Assembly (NCBI GenBank): GCA_032622095.1 | Contig: CP136069.1 | Coordinates: 89,086,618 to 89,150,617, forward strand | Reading direction: 5' to 3' | DNA from: Siphonodentalium dalli | Taxonomy: Eukaryota > Mollusca > Scaphopoda > Gadilida > Siphonodentaliidae | DNA length: 64,000 nt | In this document: piece after piece, positions 1-11,305 of the stretch | Layout: the number at the start of each line of letters is the position of its first letter | Numbering within the stretch: position 1 is the stretch's first letter | Made by a program: the position numbers and the translations under genes | Notes under the pieces: model-generated | Seen by the model: only the letters and a program-made list of their open reading frames with translations | Databases searched by the model: none | What the model was told of the DNA's origin: nothing

Positions 1-590
1 TACATGTCAATGTCAACAGCCATGACAAATTTCATAATGATCCGACTAAAGATACGATTTGTAGCCCGTGCCAAAGGATTTAGTCATGCAAAGAGTAAAA
101 TCCAAGATGGCTGCCAGCAGCCATTTTTTATGGCCGAATGACCTCAAAATGACTGGTTCCCATCTACATGTTAATGTTAACATCCATGACAAATTTCATG
201 ATGACCTAAACAAAAGTACGACCTCTGGCCCGTGCCAAAGGATTTAGTCATACAAAGAGTAAAATCCAAGATGGCTGCTGGTGGCCATGTTTTTTTGCCG
301 AATGGCCCCAAAACATGTCAATGTCAACAGCCATACGACTTGTAGCCCATGCCAAAAAATTTAGTCATGCAAAGAGTAAAATCCAAGATGGCTGCCGGCG
401 GCCATGTTTTATGGACAAATGACTCCAAAATGACTCGTTCCCTTTACAGTAATGCCCTAAATAATCGACTCCTGACAAGACAAATTTCATGATGATCTGA
501 CCAAAGGTACGACCTGTAGCCTGTGTCAAATGATTTAGTTATGCAAAGATGGCTGCCGGCGGCCATGTATTTTGGCCGAATGACCCGGAT
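1..590 (-). repeat. ~160-bp satellite array, inverted copy of the 60-63 kb array
   Basis: Three to four diverged monomers read on the minus strand. Each contains a block with 'CCAAGATGGCTGCC', a 'GATTTAGTCATGCAAAGAG' block and a 'CATGACAAATTTCATGATG' block. The same blocks, on the plus strand, make up the array at 59909-62998, so the two ends of the window carry one repeat family in opposite orientation. The array probably continues beyond the left edge. No coding potential was seen. Confidence 0.85.
447..473 (+). mobile_element. Truncated end of the TA-flanked palindromic MITE
   Basis: After a TA at 445-446 the sequence begins CAGTAATGCCCTAAATAATC and breaks off after GACTCCT. This is the outer ~27 bp of the MITE whose full copies are at 3048-3173, 4894-5106 and 12792-13011. 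Only one end is present, inside the satellite array. Confidence 0.7.
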
Positions 591-934
591 AACAAGCCAA
601 TGCCCAAAATGGCATTTTGCGGGAAAACAAGTTAAAACTAAACAGTTTGTTGTAAGTTTCTTTACAATTCAATCTAGTATACTTAAAAGGTTATGAGAAA
701 AGCAGGGCATATGGATATTATTTTATTGAATTACATGACCTCAAAGATTGCATTTCATCATGCGAGTTCTGAGTCAGAGCCAAATATGGCAAATAAGTCC
801 ATAACACATAATTTTGTTTCAGAATATTTTGTTCTTCTTAATAATAGATCGATAAAGTAATTATTGTTTGTGTATAATCTAATGAGGATATTTACTAAAA
901 TCAGTCAAAAAGACTTAATTTTTCTCTATTTTTA
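591..934. other. Unassigned AT-rich spacer
   Basis: No ORF, repeat or hairpin that I can support is visible between the satellite array and the next tandem-repeat element. Confidence 0.5.
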
Positions 935-1948
935 GTCGAGTTTTTCAAAAACGAGGGACGGTTGGCGGGCGGGCGGCGGGCGGGCGGACCTAAAGAATGC
1001 CTTATAACTTTGACATTTGTGAACGGATTCAAAAATAATTTGGTATGTGAGTTGCTCCCAATGACTATTAACTGCCTGTAGAAAATGGGTCACGTCCGAA
1101 CTTTTTGACAAGAGTTATCCATCTTTGATGACTTTTTTTTTTAGTTTTTCACCGTTAGCGCGATAACTTACGCAAATATTAACCAATTTCAACAATATTT
1201 GGTATATGAGACTCTTGCAACAATATCTCGGACGTGTTCGAAAACCAGGTTTGTCCAAATTTTTTTTCCAGAGTTATGGGTCTTAGTTTGTCTATTTTTA
1301 GCAATTTTATCACTGTTAGCGCGATAACTCGATGAAATATTAACCGATTTTAACAATATTTGGTATATGAGTCTCCTGCAACAATATCTCGGACGAGTTC
1401 GAAAACCAGGTTTGTCCGAATTTTTTTCGCGGAGTAATGGGTCTTAGTTTGTCTATTTTTAGCAATGTTATCACCGTTAGCGCGATAACTCAATGAAATA
1501 TTAACCGATTTCAACAATATTTGGTATATGAGTCTCCTGCAACAATATCTCGGACGAGTTCGAACACCAGGTTTGTCCGAATTTTTATCGCAGAGTTAGG
1601 AGTCTTAGTTTGTCTATTTTTAGCAATGTTATCACCGTTAGCGCGATAACTCAATGAAATATTAACCGATTTAAACAATATTTGGTATATGAGTCTCTTG
1701 CAACAATATCTCGGACGAGTTCGAAAACCTGGTTTGTCCGAATTTTATTTCCGGAGTTATGGGTCTTAGTTTGTCTATTTTAATAAATTTTTTATCACCG
1801 TTAGTGTGATAACTCAATGAAATATTAACGGATTCATTTGATATTTGGTATATAGGTCTATTGCAATAATATACCACCGTCCGACTTTTTTTCCCGGAGT
1901 TGTGCACCTTATTGGCAGAAGTTTGGTTCGACTGCCAAAAAACTCGAC
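935..1948 (+). mobile_element. Pearl-like non-autonomous element with 161-bp internal tandem repeats
   Basis: The ends are short inverted repeats, GTCGAGTTTTT at 935 and AAAAACTCGAC ending at 1948. Just inside the left end is a GGCGGGCGG microsatellite-like core (about 964-990). The body is about five tandem copies of a ~161-bp unit marked by 'GTTAGCGCGATAACT' (near 1153, 1314, 1475, 1636 and 1797) and 'ATATCTCGGACG'. A central array of ~160-bp units next to a G-rich microsatellite is the layout described for bivalve pearl and Helitron-like elements; the family name is inference. A small hairpin, GCATC-TTA-GATGC, lies immediately outside the right end. Confidence 0.7.
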
Positions 1949-2417
1949 AAAAGCATCTTAGATGCGTACCCCTTGTTTAAAATAAATTACCATAAAATAG
2001 AAGTTTGGCACATTCTGAGAAACTGAGGATCCAAAATCAGGTAAACTCCCATTTTTGAAGGCACACAACTCGAAAAGTACAAAATAGACATGAAATTGGA
2101 AGGACTTGTTAATTTGGAATTTGTATATACATCCCTGAAAATCCATAAATTTATGATTTGACAAAATTATCTTTATTTTGCGAAATTCATCAATTTACCT
2201 TTTCCCGATTTTTGCTGATTTTTAGTATGTTGTTCATGGATGGTTTATAAACAAATTATGTTGCAATTAATTCCGGGTTTGGTATTTTTCTCATAAATGC
2301 ACTGGACTAGAGCCAGCACAATCACATACGCGATGTTTGATGCCCCAGAGTGGTCCCAGACTATTTAATTTAAATTTAACTTACACACATGCTCGTAAAA
2401 GTCAAAATGCTATGTTT
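1949..2417. other. Unassigned spacer
   Basis: No supported feature. Short antisense ORFs here have no recognisable motif. Confidence 0.4.
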
Positions 2418-2594
2418 ATGGGAAGCCAAATTGACATTTAAGAATATTCCTTATTGTGCTTAACTTCAATTAGATATTTCCTTATTGCGCTTAAGCGCAA
2501 TTAGATCTTCCCTTATTGCGCTTAAGCGCAATTAGAGAATCCTTATTGCGCTTAAGCTCAATTATTTATTAAATCTCAATATTTGGCTTCCCAT
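2418..2594. mobile_element. Small MITE with internal TTGCGCTTAAGCGCAA repeats
   Basis: Inverted ends ATGGGAAGCCAAAT (2418-2431) and ATTTGGCTTCCCAT (2581-2594) enclose three or four ~36-bp units, each built round the perfect palindrome TTGCGCTTAAGCGCAA. Related palindromic units recur at 31005-31080 and 31987-32181. Confidence 0.7.
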
Positions 2595-3047
2595 ATGTTT
2601 TATGTCAGTTCCTCATATATGTTTTTGTGAGTTTGTACATTTTGAATGCGTGGTACTGACCAACATCAAAACCACGTGATTCCCCACCGTGAATGAAGAT
2701 TTAGAGGTTATTGCATGTACTTGGATAGTTTGATATCGGCGGAGATATTAGCCCGAGGTAACTTCAGATCAGCATGAGACCGAGTTATCGAGGACTGATA
2801 TTTCTTACCAGTTCAGACCAGTTGTAAAACTAACCAAATGATAATTAACATGTTATATACATGGATATCATGTATTTAATAGCATATTTTAATAACGCAT
2901 ATCGGTCCATAATGGGACATAAACAAACAATTCAATGGGAAGTTAGCTGTTTATTAAACCTAGATATATTCCACCATATAAAAACAAAATCTACTCTAAT
3001 GGATATAAAAGCAGGCATGTAAACTATATAATACATGTATTAGCATA
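2595..3047. other. Unassigned spacer
   Basis: Ordinary AT-rich sequence; no ORF or repeat that I can support. Confidence 0.4.
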
Positions 3048-3173
3048 CAATAATGCCCTAAATAATCGACTCCTTAACCACAGCAGAATATGGGTAATTT
3101 TTCAGGATTTCGTTGGAAATAATTGCCCATAATTCTGCTGTGGTTAAGGAGTCGATTATTTAGGGCATTACTG
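3048..3173. mobile_element. TA-flanked palindromic MITE, short form
   Basis: TA at 3046-3047 and 3174-3175 flank a 126-bp element with ends CAATAATGCCC and GGGCATTACTG. The arms (AATAATCGACTCCTTAACC and its complement) fold into one long hairpin. The TA target and CA(G)TAATG ends fit a Tc1/mariner-type non-autonomous element; the superfamily is inferred from the TSD only. It is shorter than the other copies because the central arm segment is missing. Confidence 0.8.
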
Positions 3174-3813
3174 TAGCTTGAGGTACATAAGGCAACAGCA
3201 ATTTGATGACCTGGTTTACAATTCAATCCTACAATTTTGTCCCCTCATATTATAAAATTAAAAAAAGATTCTGATTGCTTGGGTTATGATCATGTTGACA
3301 AAAACATGAAGCATGTAGTGCAGAAAAGTAGAAAATAGATGATGACAAAGTCTACTCTTTTTTTTTCTCCTTCTTTTCAACTATTTAAATTGTTTTATGG
3401 CAAGGAAATAACTGTTTTTTTCATAATTTGAATAAAACATACTGTATTGATTTTAAAATCTTTCAAAATTCATGTGCAGTTTCACTGTTAGTAAATGAGT
3501 TGATGATGAATAATTTGTTTTGTTATTTCCCACCCTTTCCTCCTTCATCTGCTTCCTTCCGACCTTCCCACCTGAATGTTTGCAAGCCAGGCAAATTGTA
3601 GTGGCCTAATATACTTCCTGCAAGCAATTTATGGATTTTTATTGCTAATTTGAGTGTTCTTCAAATGCTCAGGAGATCAGAACTTATATGAGATTTTAAA
3701 GAGGTATTGTACACATGTATATCTGTATATTGTAATAGTAAAATTGTCAATAATAATTTGTATGATTATGAACAAAATACTCATGTTCTAATTGTCTATT
3801 TATTACATGCCTT
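3174..3813. other. Unassigned spacer
   Basis: No supported feature; contains short T and A runs. Confidence 0.4.
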
Positions 3814-4067
3814 TTAACCCTTTCGTGACTGGAGCTTCCTGATTTTTTGAGAATAAACCATGTACCAATGCATTCTCTTATATATGCGAGTCTCCCATAG
3901 GGCGCCTCGCATATATAAGAGAATGTTTTGGCCTAACAATATTTACCTTGATCTTGTAAGCCAGTGTATTCTCTTATATATGTGAGGCTCCCAATGGTAG
4001 ACTCACATATATAAGAGAATGCATTGGCACAGGTTATTGAATGCTGCACCCGCCATTAAAGGGTTAA
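3814..4067. mobile_element. TTAA-flanked MITE with hairpin body (copy 1)
   Basis: TTAA at 3814-3817 followed by CCCTTTCG, and AAAGGGTTAA ending at 4067. The body holds two hairpins made of 'GCATTCTCTTATATATG' and its complement. TTAA targets with CCCTTT ends are typical of piggyBac-mobilised MITEs. Further copies are at 11049-11304 and, truncated, at 7185-7370. Confidence 0.8.
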
Positions 4068-4225
4068 TTACTGAAAAACACACTGCTCCAGTGTCTCAAT
4101 TTGTATAATATTTTTTAAAACTAGAACAATAAAAAGATAAGAAATAGCATGAAAAAATCTTCAGACAACACGAGTTAGGATGCGTCGGTCAGATGTGTAA
4201 TAAAGACAGCACTGCACCTGTGTTA

Positions 4226-4695
4226 AGGCCCTTCCACACGACGTGTGTGACGCGGCATGCTGCATGATACACATGATTCGTCGAATTAGAACACACTGAG
4301 GCAATGAGTGCTTCCACACGGCATGCGGTGCGGGTGACATCGCAGGAAACAAAGAAAACTCTGCCACAGGATTACATCGGTGTCCTAATCCGGCGGTACG
4401 GTGCTGCGTGTATGGTGCGTACCATGCGTTTTTGTTTGCAGCTGTTCAGAACAAATTCCATTGTTTGCAATAACGGCATAGAACGAAGACACTGGAAGCA
4501 CAGCAGTTTTTGGTCTAAGTCAGTTTTGGACTTGTGCACTGCTTCACCAAGCAGTCATTTTAAACAAAAATACGTGAATAACAAAGAAACCATGAGTTCA
4601 AAGGAACATATGAGTAACTGCAGAAAACGCTGTTGTTGCAGAAAAAATGTGGCATGCTGCACATCTCTCGTGGCAAACGCCATGTGGAAGGGCCT
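4226..4695. mobile_element. Harbinger-like MITE or degraded element
   Basis: Terminal inverted repeats AGGCCCTTCCACA (4226) and TGTGGAAGGGCCT (ending 4695), flanked by TTA on the left and TCA on the right, a one-mismatch match to the 3-bp TWA duplication of PIF/Harbinger elements. A 159-codon plus-strand ORF starting at 4304 runs through it and out of its right end without a recognisable transposase motif, so I treat the body as non-coding. Confidence 0.5.
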
Positions 4696-4893
4696 TCACA
4701 GGCTGATAGTTTATGGCACTCTTGTGACCATACTCAAGACCTCTCGAGCTATCCTTCAGCATTGCTATCATGCCATAAACTGATACCCAATAACACACAA
4801 GTGCATTCTGTGCATGTATCGATCTTGCTGAAGCTTGATTTATGTACCATTTTAACAGAGTGCTCAAAAATGTAATTGACTACACTATATGTA

Positions 4894-5106
4894 CAGTAAT
4901 GCCCTAAATAATCGACTCCTTAACCACAGCATAATTATGGGTAATTTTTCAGGATTTAGTCGGAAATATGGCTTGTTGCCATTCATCGGAAAGCTCTCGG
5001 CAAGAGCTTTCCGATGAATGGCAACAAGCCATATTTCCGACTAAATCCTGAAAAATTACCCATAATTATGCTGTGGTTAAGGAGTCGATTATTTAGAGCA
5101 TTACTG
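4894..5106. mobile_element. TA-flanked palindromic MITE, long form
   Basis: A 213-bp element between TA duplications (4892-4893, 5107-5108). It is an almost perfect palindrome: ~100-nt arms from CAGTAATGCCC to the apex near 4998 and back to GCATTACTG. A transcript would form one long hairpin. Same family as 3048-3173 and 12792-13011. Confidence 0.88.
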
Positions 5107-5160
5107 TATATGTACTGGTACATGGAGTTCATGTGCCATGGACATACTGTGTTTATTAAG

Positions 5161-5708
5161 TTAAAGGGGCCCAAGGCAAAGTAGGTAAATGTGCCAAAAT
5201 TATAAAAGTCTGTAAAAACATTACCACTAAGAAGAACATGAAGAAATAGACAAACTTTGTTCTTATACATGAATTAATTTTTTAAAGGTCTCCAATAAAA
5301 AAATTTGTGTGTTGAATCATTGTTATGTAAACAAAACTGTTTACAGTGATTTGTCAACAAACGTCGCTAATCGTGTAGTAAGGTAAAATATTTTAGTCTA
5401 AATACTATTTTCAGAATATATTTCAATGCTTTGACATTTTCCAATGTTTAATGTCATGTTTTGATTAATCTTTGGTATCTTAATGGACTAACTGGACATT
5501 GATCGTTAATTGCCATGTTAACGGTAATGTTTACATAACTATGATTTCAATATACAACATCTCGTTATTGGAGTTATTAATAATGAAAATTAGAAAAAAA
5601 GTCAACCTATTTTCAAATGTATTTTTGATGATAGTTTTGAAAATAGGTTGACTTTTTACAAAAAATTATCCTATTTCACCCCGCTTCAAAGACCTTGAGT
5701 GCCTTTAA
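5161..5708. mobile_element. TTAA-flanked MITE with TTAAAGG ends
   Basis: Starts TTAAAGGGGCCCAAGG and ends with the imperfect complement CCTTGAGTGCCTTTAA. It contains an internal foldback near 5596-5658 (AAAGTCAACCTATTTTC and its complement). The ends differ from the CCCTTT group although the TTAA target is shared. Confidence 0.6.
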
Positions 5709-5898
5709 TAGCTAGAAAATTACTTACATATGATACAAATAGCTGAACAGAGCATCATGGATATCACTTTCTGATAACAATGATGCTGGGTGCTGCTAAT
5801 CTATATACAAAATCTCTAAAATTATCAAAACTGAGCAAGCTGATTTTCTAAGTGCACATGAACTCCAGTCTTTTTGAACAAGACAGCTACCATGAAAC

Positions 5899-6240
5899 TT
5901 AAAGGGGGACTGTACACTAAATCCGGTCATTTGTGGGACCATCTCCTTTTATTCTCAACAGAATATATGCAACAAATGAATGAACTTGAGCCATCAATCA
6001 GTCAAAATACACTCATATGCTCTATGAATAATGCAAACAGCGTGGTAATTATAATGAAAATGAATAAATGGCTGGAGCTATAAATTCATTTTTCCATTAT
6101 AATTACCATGTTGTTTGCATCGTTCAGAGAGCACATGAGTATATCTTGCACTAATACATTCGTTTGTTGCATATACTCGGTTGAGTATAAAAGGAAATGG
6201 TCCCATAAATGGCCGGATTTAGTGTACAGTACCCCTTTAA
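5899..6240. mobile_element. TTAA-flanked MITE with long imperfect inverted repeats
   Basis: TTAA at 5899-5902 and 6237-6240. The arms start TTAAAGGGGGACTGTACACT and are mirrored at the right end by AGTGTACAGTACCCCTTTAA. The arms match imperfectly over ~170 bp, meeting near 6080, so the whole element can fold. Confidence 0.75.
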
Positions 6241-6813
6241 TGTGTATCCAAAAGCAGATAGAAGTAGAAGATCGAAAGGTACACAAAGTCGTCAAAGTAG
6301 AGTTTCTAACTCAGAAATTAAATGAATGATGGGGAGAGGAGCATTCAATAAGTTGCAACAACTTGTGCTCCAATCCCTAGTGTTCATCTCATGTTTTGTA
6401 ACATTTATATTTTGTTGATGTACATGTACATATATATATGGAATGATCAATAAAGCTATGTTCAAATCAATGAATGGAATGTAAGAGAATGAGTTAAAGG
6501 GGTACGCCATTTGAATATATGTGATAGGCTAAAATTAAATTATAAATACAGACCTCTTATTGACTCCTGGAATTGTTAGGAGGGCTATTGTGAGCCATTC
6601 TGGAGTTTTCAAATACATGGAATCGCAGCAATAACTTATGAAATTTCCAATCTGAATCAAATAGTAATACAGAAATAAAATACTGATAATCTAATTCTTT
6701 CTTATGGTATGTCTTAATTACTGAGAGCCACGCTACAAGTAAACATACTGCATCGATATAACTATACGCGGTCTGAGGTACAGTCATAGAAATCCTAAAA
6801 ATTGGTTTAACAT
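6241..6813. other. Unassigned spacer
   Basis: No supported feature; small antisense ORFs only. Confidence 0.4.
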
Positions 6814-7184
6814 AGAGCGTAGTTAGATCACGTCATGAATCTCTAATATGGCTACACCCATAAAGATCATCTTCCACCAGTTCTGGGAACTATTTGAAGA
6901 TCTGATGGGGAACATTGTATTAAACATAAAAAAAATAGAACGGGTGATATATTTTATAGTTAAGACATATTATGGACTTGTTGGTGCATGAAACTGATAA
7001 GTTAGTATTCAGGTGCTATGCCAACTGGAGGAATGTAGCATTCTAATAACGTCGCTGAAATCTCAAACAAATCGACCTTACCACTCCGTAGAAAACATCG
7101 CCTGAACTACAAATAATTGTATATATTTACTTCTCGATTCAGGGCGCAACTTTCAGTGATAAACTAAGCAAACGATTTCACCAC

Positions 7185-7370
7185 CGAGAGTGAGGGAGCC
7201 TCGCATATATAAAAGAATGCACTGGCTTACAAGGTCAATGTAAGGATTATTAGGCCAATGTGTTCTGTTAAATATGCGAGGCTCCCTACGGGAGACTTGC
7301 ATGTATAAAAGAATGTGTTGGCACAGGGCTTTCACAAAATTTCAGGAAGCTCCTGTCATGGAAGGGTTAA
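7185..7370. mobile_element. TTAA MITE with hairpin body, 5'-truncated copy
   Basis: Matches 3814-4067 and 11049-11304 through the 'CTCGCATATATAAAAGAATG' hairpins and the right end GGAAGGGTTAA (TTAA 7367-7370). The left CCCTTT end is missing. Confidence 0.65.
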
Positions 7371-7420
7371 TACATGTTCCTTAATAATGTATTTCACTTC
7401 AGGTGAAGGTGCAGCTCGAG

Positions 7421-7555
7421 ATTACATGATTCAGGCACTTCTGTGAGCCGATTACGCCTTCCATAGTTTACGATCATACAATATTCACCAGTGTAATCAA
7501 TTTCATGATTATCGCGAAATTGGCTCACCAAAGTCGCCTAAATCATGCAGTCTTG
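7421..7555. mobile_element. Small inverted-repeat MITE (second copy at 58268-58404)
   Basis: Left arm 'GATTACATGATTCAGGC' and right arm with 'CTAAATCATG' form an imperfect foldback. The same arrangement ('GATTACATGATTTGG' ... 'CCAAATCATGTGATCC') is present 51 kb away at 58268-58404. Confidence 0.55.
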
Positions 7556-7800
7556 TGCTTAGACCTTGACCTGCTATGAAATACATATCATATTAATTTT
7601 TTTCATGTTATCAAGTTCCCCGTCAGATGTTCCCAGGTTTTGAACTGGTGGAAAAATATTTCTATGGGTTTAGCCATAGTAGAGAATCATGACATAATCT
7701 AAGAGCACACGATTCCAGTAAGGCTTCAAACTTAAAAACTTCCTTTCCACTTTGTTCCACTTAGGATGAAATAGTAGGATTCCTAATCAATCAAGCCTGC

Positions 7801-8166
7801 AGTGTGTCTGTCATTTGCAGAATGAGGTCCCCCAGAGGGTGAATTCACCCTCTGGGAATCTCATTCTGCTTAGGCCTCAATTGCTATGGGAGATCTGGGA
7901 TCAGATTGAAGTCCCCCAGTTGAAGTTGGTGATGTTCACCTATTATAGTCACCTCCATTTTATCTTCTGCAAATTGGGGGATATAGAAACTTCCCAGAAG
8001 AGAAAAAGTAACTAAAAACAATGTTAATTTGACTATAATACTTTCAAGATGAGGCCTAAGCATAACGAGGTCCCCAGAGGGTGAATTTGGTGCTGCTACC
8101 CCGCTGTGGGATAGCATCACTAAATTCACCCTCTGGGGACCCCATTCTGCAAATGACAGACACACT
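7801..8166. mobile_element. MITE with AGTGTGTCTG termini
   Basis: A 366-bp element whose ends are ~32-bp near-perfect inverted repeats: AGTGTGTCTGTCATTTGCAG at the left and the complement ending CAGACACACT at 8166. It contains 'GAGGGTGAATT' / 'AATTCACCCTC' inverted blocks. Partial copies are at 13260-13385 and through 26895-28206. Confidence 0.75.
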
Positions 8167-9447
8167 ATTTGCAGACTGGAAATCAATTTAATGTTCTATA
8201 TCTTATTCTACATACATGTAAATCAACGAGAAACATATCGTGAAATTTATTTTGATTATATTCTTTATTCAAATAAGGCCTGCCCCATTAATGTGGAAGC
8301 ATGGAAATGTTCATTGCAAAGAAAACAGTATGTTTGTAGAAATAGAATTATGGCGATAAGAATATATCTGATATTAATTAATACATGTAAAATGATCATT
8401 TGAAAAATAAAGCAAAAGTATTCTCATTTAAAAGCACTTTAACTAGAGGATAAAATGTATTGATCGTTGCCTAGTGAATTATGGAAGACAAATTCATGAA
8501 AGACATATTATATTGTACACTTGTACAAACCATTTGTTTTGCATAAATACAGTATTGGAAAACTATAATACATGTACATTATATATTATTTCACCTTACC
8601 AGTCTAAGAGATCCTAAGAATCCCCAGCTTTTCATAATAATTGGTTGATTGACAGTTCATTTAGAATAATAACACAGCCATACACTTACAATTGTGTGTT
8701 GCATGTTACATTTCAAAAATATGGCATCATATACAGACAGAATGGTCCGGGAAAATTTCAACAAATTTCATTATATTATCTTAGAAGGGTCACAGCTTGA
8801 TTATCGAGGAAATAACACAAGTTTGGGGAAAATGGGTTCAAAATTGATATTAGTCTCCATTACTAGCATCCATAAAATCAATTGTCACCCTTGGCGAAAC
8901 GGCTTACCTATTTCAGACTCTCTATACACAATCACCATATTGCCGATGGACTACTTTTCATTTGAATATCCCAAGTGCTATATATCATATTGCATTGGGG
9001 TGTGAATACCTTCCATAGAGACAACATGCATATACCACATTGTTTGTATTTGTAGTGTTAACTCTGTGCTATTATTAGATTAATTTAATAGCAGCTGATA
9101 GCAGAAGATAATTTAATGGGTAATTTGACAGGTTGTATCAGTAAGAGACACCACTGGTAGAGACATTCCACATTATTATTCCATGCCTGATTGAAATATG
9201 TATGTCAAAGTCAACATGACAAAATTAATATCAGAAAATGTTAAGAATAAGAGGAAAAGTCACCAACACTCCACATATATGAATATAGGCAGACTTATTG
9301 TCACCGCCACCACACAATCGAAGATGAGTGCTCGGTAATATATGAATACTCAGAAGGGTAAGGTAATTTTTCTAATATCATATTGCTGTGTGCTTCCAAG
9401 ATTATATTCCGCAGAATTGTCGGAAATCACCGAGGAGTCAGATTGTC
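8167..9447. other. Unassigned AT-rich spacer
   Basis: I see no gene, repeat array or hairpin. A 103-codon ORF at 8694-9005 has no family signature or exon-like boundary. Confidence 0.4.
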
Positions 9448-10120
9448 ATAAAATATGATAAAGCAAAACAAGTTTGAAAAAATCTAATCCCAAATTCAAA
9501 ACCTGATCGATTTAAAAAAAAATGTTGATGTCCCCGTCCAGTCAAATTTTATAAAATTCGCATAAATCGGGCTAACCAACCGAGAATTGCAATAATGGTG
9601 AATAAAAATAACACACATTGAGCCTATTGTGTCGGTTTGTGACAATAAGTTCCAAACATGACAATTGTTTCCACTTCACCTACTAGTAGCTGTTTTTAAT
9701 TCTGTCGATAAAAGGATGCCGATAAGCTATGAGAATACGAGAAAATACAAATGGCTGCAAAACCGAAAGTTGCTGATTTGCACCAATCATATTGCAGCTA
9801 TCATGGTGTGAATTTTGTTCAAAATGGAAGCTGACGCAAACTTTAACATGGAGATTATTGGATTGGTGAAATGAATAAAACCTGAAAACTTTCTTTCATT
9901 AGAGTGACCCGAACATTTTTATTCTTGGTAAGTTGCACTAGATATATTTATTCAGTTTGTTCAAGTAAACATGGCCGCTTTAATTGCTAGAAATAACTTT
10001 TTTTTGGGTCCAGAAATAGCTAGATGCTGGACAGGGACATCAACTTTTTAAAAATCGTTCAGGTTTTGAATTTGGGATTAGATTTTTTTCAAACTTATTT
10101 TGCTTTATCATATTTTATGG
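9448..10120. mobile_element. Non-autonomous element with ~90-bp TIRs
   Basis: Left TIR starts CATAAAATATGATAAAGC; the right TIR is the complement, ending CTTTATCATATTTTATG near 10118. The two arms match with few differences for ~90 bp, through 'GTTGATGTCCCCGTCCAG' (left) and its diverged complement at 10024-10045. A clear target duplication could not be assigned. No transposase in the ~490-bp interior. Confidence 0.7.
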
Positions 10121-10189
10121 ATGTTATTGATGAAGACTATTATCTAAGAAAGGGGTAGTGCTGTCAACATTTGATATTTTTAACAAGAG

Positions 10190-10890
10190 CATCGCTAGGG
10201 CATGGCAAAATATGCCCTTTAGCCATTTTGAATTGTACTACCGCAAAATAAATCAGATATATCTGATGTACCTCTAATTTCAATGCCAAAATGTGGTCAA
10301 ATTCTAAGTCGAAAAATTGCCATAACTCATCTGAAAATAATTAGACAGAACCTATATTCGACCTTGGCCTGTAGTTTTAGCTGGGATATACACACACCAG
10401 CTTTGGTTCATATATATCAAATAATAAAAATTGGAGTTATCGGTCGGAAACTGAAATGTTATGAAATCGGTCAAATTCTAAGTCGAAAAAGGGCCGTAAA
10501 TCATGTAAAAGTAATTGGACGGAACCCTTATTCGAACTTGGCTGTAAGGAAGCTGGGAAATACACCTACCAACTTTGGTTCAGATCAAATAATCCAAATT
10601 GGAGTTATCGGTCGGAAAGCAAAAATGATAACAGACGTCAAATTCTAAGTCGAACAAGGGCCGTAACTCATGTAAAAATAATTGGACGGAACCCATATTC
10701 GAACTTGGCCTGTATCTTTAGCTGGGAAATACACATACCAACTTTGGTTCAGATCAAATAATCAAAGCTGGCGTTATCAGTCGGAAACCAAAAATGTTAA
10801 CAGATGGAGGGACGGACCCCTGTATTTCTGTGAGAATAATACAACTTTTTTTTCAATGGTGTTTTTGAAGCCATTTCCCCCAAACTAGGA
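10190..10890 (+). repeat. Tandem repeat element, ~165-175-bp unit, three copies
   Basis: Units marked by 'ATTCTAAGTCGAAAAA' (10301, 10477, 10641) and 'GGAGTTATCGGTCGGAAA'. The array is followed by GGAGGGACGGACC, a remnant of the GACG-type microsatellite core usual in pearl-like elements. A 121-codon ORF through it (10283-10648) is a by-product of the repeat. Confidence 0.7.
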
Positions 10891-11048
10891 GTTATTTTCT
10901 CGAAAATCCAGTTGGACCCTTTTCAAAATATAATAATGAAATAAATAAAAAATGTTCCCGGACCCCTGTGATCAAGGCTTACTTATTGGCAGCTGTGAAG
11001 AACCTGTATTTCTGTGAGAGTGGAAGTATTTTTCACCTCAGCACCACC

Positions 11049-11304
11049 TTAACCCTTATAGGACATGAGCTGTGCTGGTGCAGCATTAAAGACCCTGTAC
11101 TAGTGCATTCTCTTATATATATGAGTCTCCCATAAGGAGCATCGCATATATAAGAGAATGCACTGGTTTACAAGGTCAAGGTAAATATTGATAGGTCAAT
11201 GCATTCTCTTATATTCTCCTTATGGGAGACTTGCATATATAAGAGAATGCACTGGCACAGGGTTTTCACAAAATTTCAGGAAGGTCCAGTCATGGAAGGG
11301 TTAA
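11049..11304. mobile_element. TTAA MITE with hairpin body (copy 2)
   Basis: TTAA 11049-11052 followed by CCCTTATAGG, and GGAAGGGTTAA ending 11304. It carries the same 'GCATTCTCTTATATAT' hairpins as 3814-4067. Confidence 0.8.
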
Positions 11305-11305
11305 C

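Larger units (their letters stand above)
6814..7706. mobile_element. Long-TIR element carrying two nested MITEs
   Basis: The ~100-bp imperfect inverted arms are at about 6814-6930 ('GTCATGAATCTCTAATATGG', 'CCACCAGTTCTGGGAAC') and 7585-7706. The interior contains a TTAA MITE (7185-7370) and another MITE (7421-7555), so this element is the oldest of the three. No coding sequence was recognised. Confidence 0.6.

Noticed and set aside
4304-4783. 159-codon ORF over the Harbinger-like element
   Set aside because: No DDE or Myb-like motif, ends outside the element, and an overlapping antisense frame is also open.
10283-10648. 121-codon ORF
   Set aside because: Three repeats of the same ~55-residue translation of a tandem repeat, with no motif.
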